Positions 1 through 10,809 of a DNA stretch of 64,000 bases are shown here, in pieces. Both the position numbers and the translations under genes were made by a program. The stretch lies in the NCBI RefSeq assembly GCF_016808335.1, contig NC_053146.1:40234470-40298469 (forward strand). The letters are read 5' to 3'. Numbering within the stretch: the stretch's first letter is position 1; each line of letters starts with the position of its first letter. The DNA comes from Panicum virgatum. Lineage: Eukaryota > Streptophyta > Magnoliopsida > Poales > Poaceae. The notes below the pieces were generated by a model, which made no database searches, was not told the DNA's origin, and saw only the letters and a list, made by a program, of their open reading frames with translations.

Positions 1-35
1 ATCTTGGCGAAATCGAGCGGCGGCGGCGCGCGTAC

Positions 36-228
36 CGAAGTGAGAGTAGGAGTCGAAGTAGTAGTCGGCGCTGGTCTTGTCGCTGCCAATCACCTCCTCC
101 GCCGCCTGCTCCTCCTCTCCCTCCGCGTCGGGGCCCTCCACCTCCTCCGCCTCCTCGTCGGATTCAAACCTCAGCCGCGACGCCGTCGCCTCCGCCAGGC
201 CGCCGTTGGCGTCCTTGCCCCGATCCAT
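36..228 (-). CDS. PRMT1: Protein arginine N-methyltransferase 1, first coding exon (gene runs off the left edge)
   Basis: Reading the minus strand from the ATG at 228-226 gives 64 codons plus one base, ending at a GT donor (35-34). The product starts MDRGKDANGG, runs through a Glu/Asp-rich stretch (residues 24-46) and ends DKTSADYYFDSYSHF with a split Gly codon. That C-terminal string is the conserved entry to the PRMT1 methyltransferase fold, where the next residues would be on exon 2 beyond the window. PRMT1 is known to transfer methyl groups from S-adenosylmethionine to arginines, producing asymmetric dimethylarginine on histone H4 and RNA-binding proteins, in nucleus and cytosol. The start is supported by a TATA box about 105 bases upstream. 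The acidic N-terminal tail is typical of plant copies. Only this exon is visible, so integrity of the catalytic core cannot be judged. Confidence 0.88.
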
Positions 229-332
229 AGCTCTCTATCTCTCCCCGCCTGTGTTCTTGTGGCGCGCCGCAAAGCAGGGGAGGAGGAAAAGCTAGGGTTT
301 TGCGAGGACAGAGGGGATTGGGGGAAGTGAGG

Positions 333-351
333 TTTTATACGGTGTGATTGG
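333..351 (-). promoter_or_regulatory. TATA box and CCAAT box of the PRMT1 gene
   Basis: On the minus strand TATAAAA occupies 339-333 and CCAAT occupies 351-347, about 105-120 bases upstream of the ATG at 228. The spacing predicts transcription start near 305 and a 5' leader of roughly 75-80 bases. Confidence 0.6.
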
Positions 352-1079
352 TGGCGCAAATATCTGCCCGGATTGCAGCTCACGAGTCATCATCACAATT
401 CTTAAACTGGAGCCTCTGCCATGTACTAGTTGGAGTTGGAGTTGGAGTTGGATTGATTTTTTTTTGGGGGGGGGGGGGGGGGGGGTCGAGTTGGAAACTC
501 GGAGCTGGAGGTGCATGTCTGCAAATTTCACAGACACAGGTTTTCCGGTCCGTTTCCAAATATTCCATCCAATTTTCAACTCTTATTAGTTGATTTAGAA
601 TTTGTGCTTGTGAAACTATTTGAAATGATGACCATATGTGTGATTTTATATTTTTTATGTTAAGAACGTAGTAAAATATTATTATGAAGATCATGTGAAT
701 TTGTCAAATATCTTGCATTTCATTTTAGAACTTGCATTGCCATCTAATTTCATCAAAAAGAAATAATTCATTTCACCCTTACACTTGATTTCATGTGTAT
801 GGCAAGGGTTTATAAAGACACCAAAGAAAATATTTGATCTAAGAAAAAAAAGTTGAGATAGCACCAAAGTGGCCTTCCCAATTCCCATGGAAAAGCATAT
901 CTTGGGATATTATTCTTCGTTCAACATAAGCAGTGCAAAAATAAATAACACAAATTTTACTTGTAGTTACCAGTTAGTTTGTTGAGCTTTCAAGTTTTTA
1001 AATTCTTTTTACTTTTTTTAGGGGGTTTTAAATTCTTTTTACTGTATGGCAATGGATTTTAAATTGACAGAACATATGC
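352..1079. other. Intergenic, AT-rich; no gene seen
   Basis: The upstream region of PRMT1. It contains a GTTGGA minisatellite (about 430-452) running into T9-G20. From about 590 onward it is AT-rich with no coding frame worth reporting. Confidence 0.5.
457..485. repeat. T9 followed by a 20-base G run
   Basis: Homopolymer T (457-465) switches directly to 20 consecutive G (466-485). The length may be unreliable in assembly, and the tract could form a G-quadruplex. Confidence 0.9.
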
Positions 1080-1461
1080 TTTTTAGATGGCAATGTTTGG
1101 AGTACAAACCAAGCTCCTATGCAAACTATGCAAACCAGCGATCAGGACTCCAGAATTCTAATCCAATGGCTAGAGATGAAGGTGGGCTCTTTTAGCACTT
1201 AAATGCCCCACCAATCCTCTCCTAATCAAACTTTTTGAAAAAAAAAACACCCCTAAAATCCCTGCCACCGGTTTGGTTCCTCCCCCGCAGCCGCGCGTGA
1301 CCTAGCGATCGCCCTGATCGCAGGGCTGCCGTCGCCGCCCCTGCGTCGCAGAAGAGAGGCCACGCGCTGCTGGTGGTCTGGTGGATCGCTGACCCTGGCC
1401 GCCTGCCCTGCTTGGACCACCGCGCCGCTGAAGATGACCCCCGCTCGTGTGCGCCCCAGAC

Positions 1462-1972
1462 CAGGGTTCCGGTTTGGTCCGGTATAAAACCGGGCCAAAT
1501 TCAAAATTTAAATTTGAATTCAAAAAAATAAAAAATTCTCAAAAAAATCCTAAAAATACTTCAAGATGCGACAAATCTAATGGTGTCAAATTTTCTCAAA
1601 AATTCGTTCATTTAGTATAGTTTGCAGGGATTTGAAGTTAAACAAAAAAAGCGTGCATACAAAAGTATACAAATACAATGTAAAAATAGTACAAAAGAGA
1701 GTTAGAGGGTTTATTTAGACTAAAATATGTTATACAAATATTTATTTAGTATACTTTGCGGGCATTTGAATTTAAACCAAAAAAGAAAAAAATTGAATTT
1801 GACCGGTTACCAGCCAAACCGGCCGGTATACCGGTACGAACCGGTTGAACTTGGAAGTTTGAATTTAAATTTGAATTTGTCCGGTTCCAACCGGTAACCG
1901 GCCAAACCGGACTGATATACCGGAACCGGAGGCCGGCGGTTACCGGTCACCCTGTCGGATTTTAAAACCCTG
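1462..1972. mobile_element. Nested non-autonomous hAT-like element (CAGGGTT...AACCCTG)
   Basis: The termini are CAGGGTT and AACCCTG, with flanking octamers CCCCAGAC (1454-1461) and CCCTGGAC (1973-1980) matching at 6 of 8 positions, which fits a decayed 8-bp hAT duplication. Subterminal DNA is crowded with CCGGT/ACCGG motifs on both sides of an AT-rich core, the usual layout of transposase-binding repeats. It encodes nothing recognisable. Confidence 0.6.
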
Positions 1973-2128
1973 CCCTGGACCAGGAAGATGGCCCCCTCTG
2001 CTGCACGAGGCCCAAGCAAGAGCAACCCCTGCAGGACGCTGCTTGCTTCCTTGGCTCGTGCCTGCCTGCGCAAGACCCAAAGTCAGCTCCAAAAACCAGC
2101 GCTTCCAATTCCTGCAGACGAGGACGAG

Positions 2129-2270
2129 TGTTAGCTCGGTTGGTCGGTCTCCCAGTTGAGGAGCCACCGCTCGCGGATCGATCCCTGGCTGGGACGATTC
2201 CTGCGTGCCTCCCTGGCTGGGACGATTCCTGCGTGCCTCACCGGGGATTTATTCCCCTGAGGGGTGCCGG
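2129..2270 (+). ncRNA. tRNA-derived SINE-like head with A-box and B-box
   Basis: TTAGCTCGGTTGG (2131-2143) resembles a tRNA A-box, and GGATCGATCCC (about 2175-2185) resembles a B-box at the right distance for an internal RNA polymerase III promoter. The sequence continues into a CTGGCTGGGA-GATTCCTGCGTGCC body. It is not a functional tRNA: the cloverleaf is not maintained. It looks like the head of a SINE whose body is amplified to the right. Confidence 0.45.
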
Positions 2271-3315
2271 GTAGGGCTGGAAAAACTCGGCTCGGACTTG
2301 GTGCGGCTCGGCTCGGCTCGGCTCAGAGCGGCTCGTGAGCTTGGAACGAGCCGAGCCTCTTTTCTCGGCTCGCTAAAACGCCGAGCCGAGCCGGCTCGCC
2401 CCGGCTCGCGAGCTGAGGCCAAACCAAGCAACCAGCCCAAATTGCCAGCGGACAGCCCACCAAAGCTACATTTTGTTATGAACTTTATGCTTTTTTTCTT
2501 GCTGTTACATTCATGAACTTAATTAGTGGGGCTAAGAGAACCTTGCTGTTAAGACATAAAGAACATTGTTGTTTGCCTTATTCTAGCCTTTGTCGTTTGC
2601 ATTTTTCCTACAAAAACTGCTCTATAATGTAATGGGCTGTTGTGGCTCGCGAGCCGGCTCGAGCCAGCTCGCGAGCCGATAACGAGCCGAGCCGAGCCTC
2701 TTCTATGGGCTCGTGAAATTGCCAAGCCGAGCCAGGCTCGGCTCGCTGCACGACCGAGCCGAAGCGAGCCGAGCCGAGCCTGGCTCTGCTCGGCTCGTTT
2801 CCAGCCCTATGCCGGGGTGTGGTGTTGTGTGTGTGAGTGTGAGCCACCGCTCGCGGGATCGATCCTTGGCTGGGATGATTCCTGCGTGCCTCACCGGGGA
2901 TTTATTCCCCTGAGGGTGCCGGGGTGTGGTGTGGTGTTGTGTGTGTGAGTGTGAGCCACCGCTCGCGGGATCGATCCTTGGCTGGGATGATTCCTGCGTG
3001 CCTCACCGGGGATTTATTCCCCTGAGGGTGCCCGGGTGTTGTGTTGTGTGTGTGAGTGTGTAGGTGTGTGCGCCCCGGTAGGCACATCCTCAGACTTTTT
3101 GGCAGTCCACATGTGCTTGAGCGTGCGGTCGGCGTGGTCCCTGGCTGGGATGATTCCTGCTTGCCTCACCGGGGATTTATTCCCCTGAGGGTGCCGGGGT
3201 GTGGTGTTGTGTGTGTGAGTGTGTAGGTGTGTGTGCCCCGGTAGGCGCATCCTCGGACTTTTTGGCAGTCCACCTGTGCTTGAGCGTGCGGTCGGCGTGG
3301 GTGCCCAACTGAATT
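2161..3315 (+). repeat. Degenerate tandem array of SINE-body-like units
   Basis: The block GATTCCTGCGTGCCTCACC, then GGGGATTTATTCCCCTGAG, then a GTGTGTGTGAGTGTG tract recurs around 2225, 2878, 2992 and 3150. Several copies are preceded by the GCCACCGCTCGCGG-GATCGATCC segment, and the last two are followed by a CGGACTTTTTGGCAGTCCAC segment (about 3090 and 3255). Unit length is about 115-180 bases. One copy was split by the element at 2272-2809. Confidence 0.7.
2272..2809. mobile_element. Nested hAT-like element (TAGGGCTGG...CCAGCCCTA) with GAGCCGAGCC subterminal repeats
   Basis: Nine-base perfect inverted ends TAGGGCTGG and CCAGCCCTA bound the element, and TGCCGGG(G) flanks it on both sides as a 7-8 bp duplication. 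Comparison with intact array copies shows the empty site was GGGTGCCGGGGTG. Both subterminal regions consist of repeated GGCTCG/CGAGCC. There is no coding capacity. Confidence 0.7.
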
Positions 3316-3867
3316 CTTATATGATTCCTCAGTGCTCTTGGGTGCTTTCAAAAAAAATCCTGCAGACAAAAAACAAACGACAAATGAAATTCACAAAACT
3401 CATCCAATTAAAAATTGCAACGTTTTTCAATTTTCTGCAGCGATCGTTTTCTGCAGAGGCGGCGGCGTCAGGCGCAGGGCGCGGCGATGGCAGCCCAGCA
3501 GCGATTGCTAGCCCGGCGGCAGGAAAGATCGGAACGGAACCGATCGCAGGGGAGGAACCGAACCGGTGCCTGGGATTCTAGGGGTGTTTTTTTGCAAAAA
3601 GTTTGATTAGGAGAAGATTGGTGGGAGGGTTTAAGTGCTATAAAAGCCCACCTTCATCTCTAGCCATTGAATTAGAATCCTCGAGTTTTGATCGCTGGTT
3701 TGCATAGTTTGCATAGAAGCTTGGTTTGCACCCCATACGTTGCCTTTTTAGATGGGCCACGCCGTATAAAATCTCGACGGAGCCGAAACCTTTCCGGCCC
3801 AATCCAACTGACAGCTGGGACAGGCCACGCCGTCGTCGGCATCCTTCCCGCCGTCTTCTCCCCCTAG

Positions 3868-4544
3868 TTATTAGGACCGGACCGGCGGTTCGACCGGTAA
3901 AAGACCGAACCAGAGACTATAGCGGTTCGGTTCACTTCACGGACCGTCCATGCAATCGGACCGGTAAAAACCGGTTGGACCGGTTGGTTTTTTACGGAAT
4001 CGGTGAACCGGCCGGTTTCAATTGAACCGGGCTGTTTTTTATATAAGCTTCATATGAGCTCCAAATTAGACAAATAATATATCAATTTTGATTATTTCGT
4101 AGAGCTCATTGCAATGGTGAACTTCATTTTAGCATTTGAGGTTGTTTTATAATGACAAATATTTAAATTAAACATTTTCTAATTCATAAATGCTACATAT
4201 ATTATCTTTTATGCATATTTATTTTTAATATGTCATGTAAAACAACTCTAGAGCACCAAAACATATGAAAACTATTATATTAAGACACATCTTTTATGGA
4301 TTTTTGTTGAATTTGTTTATATAATTATGTTATTTGATAGTTTATTTGTACATGTGGTCAATTATATATTGCTAATTATCCATTATATACTATAATATTA
4401 CACTGATTTGAAAGTATTTGTGGACGGTTCAATTCTCCGGTTCGAAACTATCGAACCAGAGGTTCAACCGGTTCTTTATGGTTGGACCAGTGAACCAGTG
4501 AACCGATAGCCCCACCGGTTCGATCTCCGGTCCGGTCATAATAA
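3868..4544. mobile_element. Non-autonomous DNA element with ACCGGACC termini
   Basis: The ends TTATTAGGACCGGACCGG and its near-complement (CCGGTCCGGTCATAATAA) form short inverted repeats around an AT-rich core (4035-4420). Subterminal CCGGTT and GAACCGG motifs recur many times on each side. The layout is hAT-like, but the target duplication is unclear, so superfamily is not assigned. Confidence 0.5.
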
Positions 4545-4610
4545 GTATGGTTCTCCCGCGCCGCCATACTCCCCCGTGTGGCCTTCCCGTGCATCTACCG
4601 GCCTATTCGG

Positions 4611-7600
4611 GAGTCTTTAACCTGTATACCCTTATGAAAGTTACTCTTGACCTATATGCCCCTAAAAAGATCGGTTGCACCTGTATACCCTGCCGCTAAT
4701 CTTTTTTTACCCACATACCCTTCCATCCATCTACCGTCACAAGATAACGGTGAAACAATCCTGACAGGTGGGACATAGAAGTGGAAATGACCATACTTCC
4801 CTTGTGAGTTCAATGTCTCTTCACCCTTCCTCTCGAAGTCGAGCCGCACACTCCCGAGACTAATCCCTTCCCTCTCACCCCTCTCCCCGGAACCCTAGGG
4901 GCAGCCGCCGCCGGCCGTCGGCGCTGACTGCAGGCAGACGCCTGATCTGTAGGCGTGCACCGCTCTCTCCGTGCGGGGCCGGGGGCTCCCTCCGTGCGCA
5001 GGCGGCCGGGCGCTCCCTCAGGCCCAGGCGCTGTCGCGCGGAGCGCCGGCAGGGAGCCGCCTCGGGAGTACCAGCCGCGTGGAGTGCAGGCTTGGCAAGG
5101 GATTGGCGCGCTCAGGCCGCGCGTACCGCGCGCTGGGCGGTGGGGCCGCACTCGCCCGCCGGCTGCACGCGTGGCAGCCGCAGGGCGCACCCTCGCCAAG
5201 GGCGGCAGGCCAGCCGCTGCCCAGAAAAATTTCTCAGGGCGCCCTCGTTTGCTTCAAGGTAATTTCTTCTTTAAGCATTTATCAAATTCTTGATGCAAGA
5301 TTGGTAATTTCTGTAGACATAGAACAAGGATCTGCTTCAATTGTAATGTTGGGCTCTTTTGTTCATCTGTAGGATGGACAAAAAGAGTCAGTTCAATATA
5401 GAAATCCGGATTGTTCCTCCCGAAAGCCGTGGTTGGGGGTACATCGTAGACAAAGTTGTGGATCCTGACTTCACCAACTTCAAAGATTTGGTTGATGAAG
5501 TTGTTGACAAGTGTCCTCCCTCTTATGGAGACAGTAAAATTATTTTACTCATGCATGGATACAAAGGACAACATCCCAATATGCTCTGATCAAGATTTGG
5601 TTGAAATGTTTGCAAAACATAAAGCTTCTAAGTACTGCTATTTGTCTTTATGTTATCATAGCCCTGGTAGTGATCCTCCTGGGATTCATGTATGGGATGG
5701 TAGTAGTACTGGCCATTCCGTGGAAGCCCCATTCACCCCTTCAATGCCATGTCCTAGCCTAGCAGAACCAAGCCTTGAAACACATACTCTTTGTGCTGAA
5801 ACTACTGAACATATGGCTAATCCAAACCCATGAAATGAGTTTCAAAATGATGGAGAGGGGTTGTACATCTTGGTCCCCAAAATTCAGCACCTGTCAATCC
5901 TCACATGCAACAAAAAGAGCCTGAAACCTCCCAATCAGATGGATGCTATGATTCAGAGGGTGATGATGAATCTTTCTCTGATGAGGAAGATATAGTAGAG
6001 GACATAGATGAGGTTGTGGAAGATAGACTGCCTCCAGAGAAGCCTGATGCAAACTATGATAAGAGTGATCCTCCTATGGCTGTAGGCACTTTGTATTCAA
6101 ACATGGATGTTTTTAAGATGGCTTTAGGTTCACATGCTACTAAATATGAGTTCCATTATAACATTAAAAAAAGTGATAAAACTCGGCACACGGTGTACTG
6201 CAATGGCAAGAATGTGGGCTGTAGGTGGAGACTTCATGCCTCTGTTTTGAGCGATGGGGTCACAGTAAAAGTAATCTTTATATTGTCCTTAATTTGTATA
6301 GATCATTATTTTTCTTTGTAATTAACCATGATATTGTTTTTGTTGGCAGGTGAGGAGGAACCCATACCCTCATGAGGAGGGTCACAGCACTAGGAGGGCA
6401 GGTGCATGTGTAGGGGTGACAAAGTTTTGGGTGCGCGACCAAGTGATTGATTGGCTAAAGGAAGATGGAAAATTGGGAGCCACAGAGCTAAAAAAGAAGC
6501 TGAAGGAAAGTCACAAAGTTGATGTGACCTACAGAAAAGTTTATCTAGGTAAACAATTTGCTATGGATATAATTTATGGCCCTTGGGGCAAAATTTTTGA
6601 CAACCTTTACAGATTTAAGGCTCAGATAGAGGAAAGCAGTCCTAGATCTTTTGTCGTGATTGATCACCACACCATCGACAACAAAACAAGGTTTAATAGG
6701 CTCTTTTTTGCTATGAAACCCTGTGTTGATGGCTTCCTTAGAGGTTGTAGGCCATATCTTGCTGTAGATAATACATTTTTGAATGGAAAGTTCAAAGGCC
6801 AGTTGTGCGTAGCTGTTGGTGTGATTGACTCAGAAATAAATGAAAATTGGGTGTGGTTCATGGAGAGGTTGAAGGAAGCTATAGGCACCCCAGTTGGCCT
6901 AACATTCAGCACTGATTGTGGGCAGACAGTGATGAATGGGGTTAGTGAGGTTTTTCTAGAAGCTGAACATAGAGTGTATGTACCATCTAGTCCAAAAATT
7001 CAAGAAGAGATACAGCGGTGAGGTTTTTGATAAGCATTTGTGGCAGTCTGCATATTCTTGGAACCCATACATGTTTGAGAAACATTATCAAGCAATGGCT
7101 GAATACAAACCAGAGGCTATGAAATATCTTCAGGAAACTCACAAGAAATTGTGGACCAGGAGCCAGTTCTCCACCTTGTCAAAGGTGGATTATATTACCA
7201 ATAACTTGGCTGAGGCATTCAATAAATGGGTAAGCAATAAGTTCAATTCATCATGACTTTCTTTTGCATTGATATCTTTTTTGTTCCAGTACCTAACCAT
7301 TGATTCCTACATTTGCAGATAAAGGATCACAAGGGCAAGCACCTGGATGATCTGATGGATACCATTAGACAAAACATTTTGATTAAATGGAATAATAGGA
7401 AAAGGCGTGCCCAAAAGTTTGAAGGGAAGATTTTGCCTCATATAGTCCAGAAGTTGAGGGGCGACAGCTACAACCTTGACATTGAAGTGATCACAAGCTC
7501 ACCTGATGGCATTGCTGAAATTTGTGCTAAGGACTGTTCTGCCACTGCATACAGGTTTGTAGTCAATTTAATTGAGAGGACATGCACCTGCAGCGCTTGG

Positions 7601-9333
7601 CAGGGGTCTGGGATACCCTGCAAACATGCCATTGCCTACATCACATCAATTACTGGTACTCACCTAGAAGACTATGTGCATGAGCACTACTCAATTGAGA
7701 AATTCAAAGTTGCATACGAGGGTTCTATCCCTAGTATTCTAGATAAATCCATGTGGCCCAAAGCCACACATGGCTTCTTCATGCATCCTCCATTGCTTAA
7801 GTCAACTGTTGGAGGAAGGAGAAAGAATAGAATGAAATCAGCTATGGAGGGAGGTAATAGCAGAAAGAAGAAACATAGGTGCCCAATATGCCAGGAGTTA
7901 GGGCACCATTGGTACACTTGTAAGAATGGGAATTCAGAAGACATAGCTGCAATGGAGGCTGTGAGGTAAACTTTATAAACATTACTTCACTTTAGTTCAC
8001 TGGTTTCAATAACTATCATTGTAGATCACCACTCGCTTTTATTTCAGGGGTCCACCAAAGAAAAAGCTCAAGAAAGCATCCACTTGTAGCACAGAGACTA
8101 GCATTGTTGTGCCCACTCCTGCATTAGGAATGGTCTTCCCACACAATGAGGCAGTGGCCAATGCTACGCACAAGATAAGGAAGAGAACATCATCTACAAA
8201 AGCAGGTGTCACAAAAAGAAAAGGGACAGCAACCAGTAGTTCGACAAGCACTGCCTTTACTAGGTCTACCAGGTGTTGTCTTAAGCTATTCTCAGTTTCA
8301 TTCTTTATCATGTACAATCACCTCACCAATACATATTTTTTTGCTTTTTACACAAAATCTGGAACTGGATCCAATGACCCTCTTCCTCTCCAAGTTTTGC
8401 AACCCGTGCCTCTTCTTCAAGACACCGGGTGCCCTGAAGCCACAGAGAATACAGTGCAGACACCAAGGAAGAAGTGTGCCATCAAGAAAAAACTTACACC
8501 AAAGAGGGCTCCTGCAGTTGTGGCAGCCAGCCCGTCCAGCCCCGCTTCAAATACCAGAAGCAAGAAGCAACTCCAGCTTGAATAAAGTGTGATTCCAAAG
8601 TATTATTTTGGCTGCAGCATTTGTTTGTCATGAAGCATCAGTTTTTTTTGGCATGGCCGTACTTATGATCTGGAGAACTATTTCTTTTGTTGTGATGTTT
8701 CATGCCATGTTTATGTAATTTAGGGCACTTCTCATTTGCAATTCTACTATTTATGTTGGTGAATTGAATAAGTACTTGTTGATGTGAATTTGTTGCTCTA
8801 ATTGTAGAATGAAAAATGGTGTGTGCCTAACTGTTGTTCTAAATTCTATATGCTTAGGGCATATTTCTATTTTTTTTAATTGTCAAATCAAATTTCTATG
8901 TCCCCTATTATATCTGATTTTTTTTATAAAAAATAGCACAACAGTCCGGGAGGAGGCCCTCCTCACGGATGCCTTTATTCTTGTTTTATTTTTTTATTTT
9001 CCATTGTGTTTATTTTTTATTACATCTGCAATACAAAAAAAATTGAATCACCGGATGCACACCCTGCCCAGGCGCTTCCCAGGGGCACCAACCGCACCTG
9101 ACCGCCCAGGCGCTCCTGCGCGCCAACCTCCCTCCAGACCAGTCCGGTGCTCTAATCACCAGCTCAGGGGCAAAAATGTCTTTTTACAACTCCGTTTGCC
9201 ACCGTTACACCCCATTCCGTCCAAAAGGATGTGTGGGTAAAAAAAATTAGCGACAGGATATACACGTGCGACCGATTTTTTTTAAGGGCATGTAGATCAA
9301 AAATAACTTTGATAGTATACTGATTAAAGACTC
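4611..9333 (+). mobile_element. Autonomous-type Mutator-like element carrying its own transposase gene
   Basis: Inverted ends start GAGTCTTTAA and finish TTAAAGACTC. Homology continues for over 150 bases (for example GATCGGTTGCACCTGTATA at the left against the complement of TATACACGTGCGACCGATT at the right). Flanking nonamers CCTATTCGG (4602-4610) and TCTATTGGG (9334-9342) match 7 of 9, a decayed 9-bp Mutator duplication. A spliced MURA-type transposase gene fills the interior. Its TIR differs from that of the 1089-3744 element, so the two belong to different families. Confidence 0.85.
5374..8585 (+). pseudogene. MURA-like Mutator transposase, spliced, with two frameshifts and a stop
   Basis: The order is an N-terminal PB1-like region (5374-5800), an acidic linker, the Mutator DNA-binding domain (about 6060-6430), the MULE transposase domain (about 6650-7220), a SWIM zinc finger (CTC...PCKH, 7580-7640), a zinc knuckle (CPICQELGHHWYTC, 7880-7920) and a basic tail. 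Catalytic residues are visible: Asp in LAVDNTFLNG, Asp in FSTDCG, Glu in NNLAEAFN. Introns at 6271-6349, 7230-7318 and 7966-8047 have GT-AG ends and restore frame. A 5'-leader intron (about 5259-5372) ends just before the ATG. Damage: a frameshift near 5560-5575, a stop at 5831-5833 with disordered frame to about 5905, and a frameshift near 6980. A last intron near 8275 is possible, but the frame also stays open through it. The transposase is probably inactive unless these are sequence errors. Confidence 0.88.
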
Positions 9334-9428
9334 TCTATTGGGATGGGCTGAATCTGGCTGGGCTGACCAGCCCAGCCGTTCGGCCGGTGGGCTGACCAGC
9401 CAGCCGTTCCGCTAACCCCACCCACACG

Positions 9429-10426
9429 TATGGCTGGGCATTCGGGTTACCCGAAATTTTCGGGTCGGGTAGTTCGGATTTTAGGAATTTCGGGTTTCCA
9501 AAAATGATACCCGAAATCAGTTGGGAAAAAGAAGAACCCGAAAATTCGGGTACCCGAAAATTCGGATTCGGGTTCGGGTTTTACCCGAAATTCTGGAACT
9601 CCATATATGCGGTATAAAATCAAATCAAATACACCCAACCATACATCCAGTTCACACGTCCAAACTGACAGTTCAAACGAAATTAACTAACACTTCACAC
9701 GTCCAAACCGTGACAGTTCACACTTCACATATCACAATTAATAAACATAGTTTTGAAGCAAACAAATCAAATCATAGATGAAAAAACTACATGACTAAGA
9801 CAGATTCGCTTCCAAAGTCCAAACCACCCAGCACTCCATATGGACAGTCGCCGCCATATGTGGACAGGAAGCCGAGGTCACCGGGGATAAGAAGAGGGCG
9901 AGGCGGAGAGCGACGCCGGTCGCCGGGATTCGGGAAGAATGGGCCTCGACAGTCGCCGCCTCGGGCTTGGGGGCCTGCACGCTCGGCCGCTCGCGCAGGC
10001 GCAGGCGCACGCGGAAGGTGGTGCCGGTGGCGGCGGGCGGTGGCGCGGTGGGCAGCTGGGGCTAGCATGGGGGGCGGCGGCGCGGCGCGGTGTTGGGGCG
10101 GTGGCGCGGCGCGGGGTTGGGACGGCGTGGGGTCTGGGCGTCTGGCGAGTCGCGTCTAGCCGTCTGGGGCCTGGGGGCACGGCGTGGGGTCAGGGTTAGG
10201 CTTGGACGCTTGGTGTTGGTGGTGGGCTGGGCTGCAATTTATTTGGGCTAATGGGCTGACCAATTTTTCGAGTAAATTGGGTATTTCGGGTACCGTGACC
10301 CAAAACCCGAACTACCCGTATTAATTTCGGGTACCGTGAGCTCGAACCCGTATTAGGGTTCGGGTTTTTCGGGCTCGGGTTTTTCGGGTTCGGACCTCTG
10401 GTATTGGGTTTTTTGCCCAGCCATAT
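9429..10426. mobile_element. Non-autonomous hAT-like element (TATGGCTGGGC...GCCCAGCCATA)
   Basis: Ends TATGGCTGGGC and GCCCAGCCATA(T) are inverted, and ACCCACACG is repeated on both flanks (9420-9428 and 10427-10435). Subterminal regions are packed with TTCGGGTA/ACCCGAA motifs, while the core is GC-rich (9860-10200). No transposase is encoded. It ends about 380 bases upstream of the histidine methyltransferase start codon and may lie in its promoter. Confidence 0.75.
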
Positions 10427-10435
10427 ACCCACACG

Positions 10436-10809
10436 CATGACGCATTCGCGCAGTAGGATTTCCGGAGGCACCCGCAGCGCCGCCGTCCGGGCCGCCCCGA
10501 GCCTCGTCAGCCCCTCCGCCCACCGCAGCCGTCGCCGCAGCCCCTCCCCTCGCGGGCCCTCGCAGCCGCTCATCCCCTTGCCGAGGCGACGCACCGACCG
10601 TCGCCTCGCCTCCCCGAGGCATCGCCCCTACCTCCGTCGTCGCCGCGGCCTCCAACGGCCAGATACCGCCACCGACGGGCTGTTCGTGGCCGGCGCCGGA
10701 CGATTCGGCCCGCCCTCCTCTTCTTATCCTCTTTTCCGTCCCGAAGCCTTCACCTCCGCCTGCCCTTCTTAGCCGCCGGCTCCGCCGCGGCAGGTCCGCA
10801 GCTGTTCCA
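10436..10809 (+). promoter_or_regulatory. Proximal promoter and GC-rich 5' leader of the histidine methyltransferase gene
   Basis: This is GC-rich sequence with many CG dinucleotides and no TATA box, directly upstream of the ATG at 10810. Alternate open frames here look like compositional artefacts. Confidence 0.4.

Larger units (their letters stand above)
1089..3744. mobile_element. Non-autonomous Mutator-like element (TIR-MULE) with 9-bp target duplication
   Basis: The two ends are long imperfect inverted repeats of about 210-270 bases (about 1089-1350 and 3475-3744) beginning GGCAA and ending TTGCC. Both carry the same ordered motifs, including GCAAACTATGCAAACC, the GGCTAGAGATGAAGGTGGGC block and an ACCGGTT-GGTTCCTCCCC block. 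The flanking bases repeat exactly as TTTTTAGAT at 1080-1088 and 3745-3753. Long TIRs with a 9-bp duplication define the Mutator superfamily. No transposase is encoded. The interior is GC-rich and composite, with a hAT-like element, a second hAT-like element and a SINE-like tandem array nested inside. Confidence 0.9.

Noticed and set aside
2131..2200. tRNA gene candidate
   Set aside because: A- and B-box-like motifs are present but the stems do not pair as a cloverleaf; better explained as a SINE head.
2800..3300. CRISPR-like repeat array
   Set aside because: Units are contiguous, of variable length and without unique spacers; this is a eukaryotic tandem repeat.
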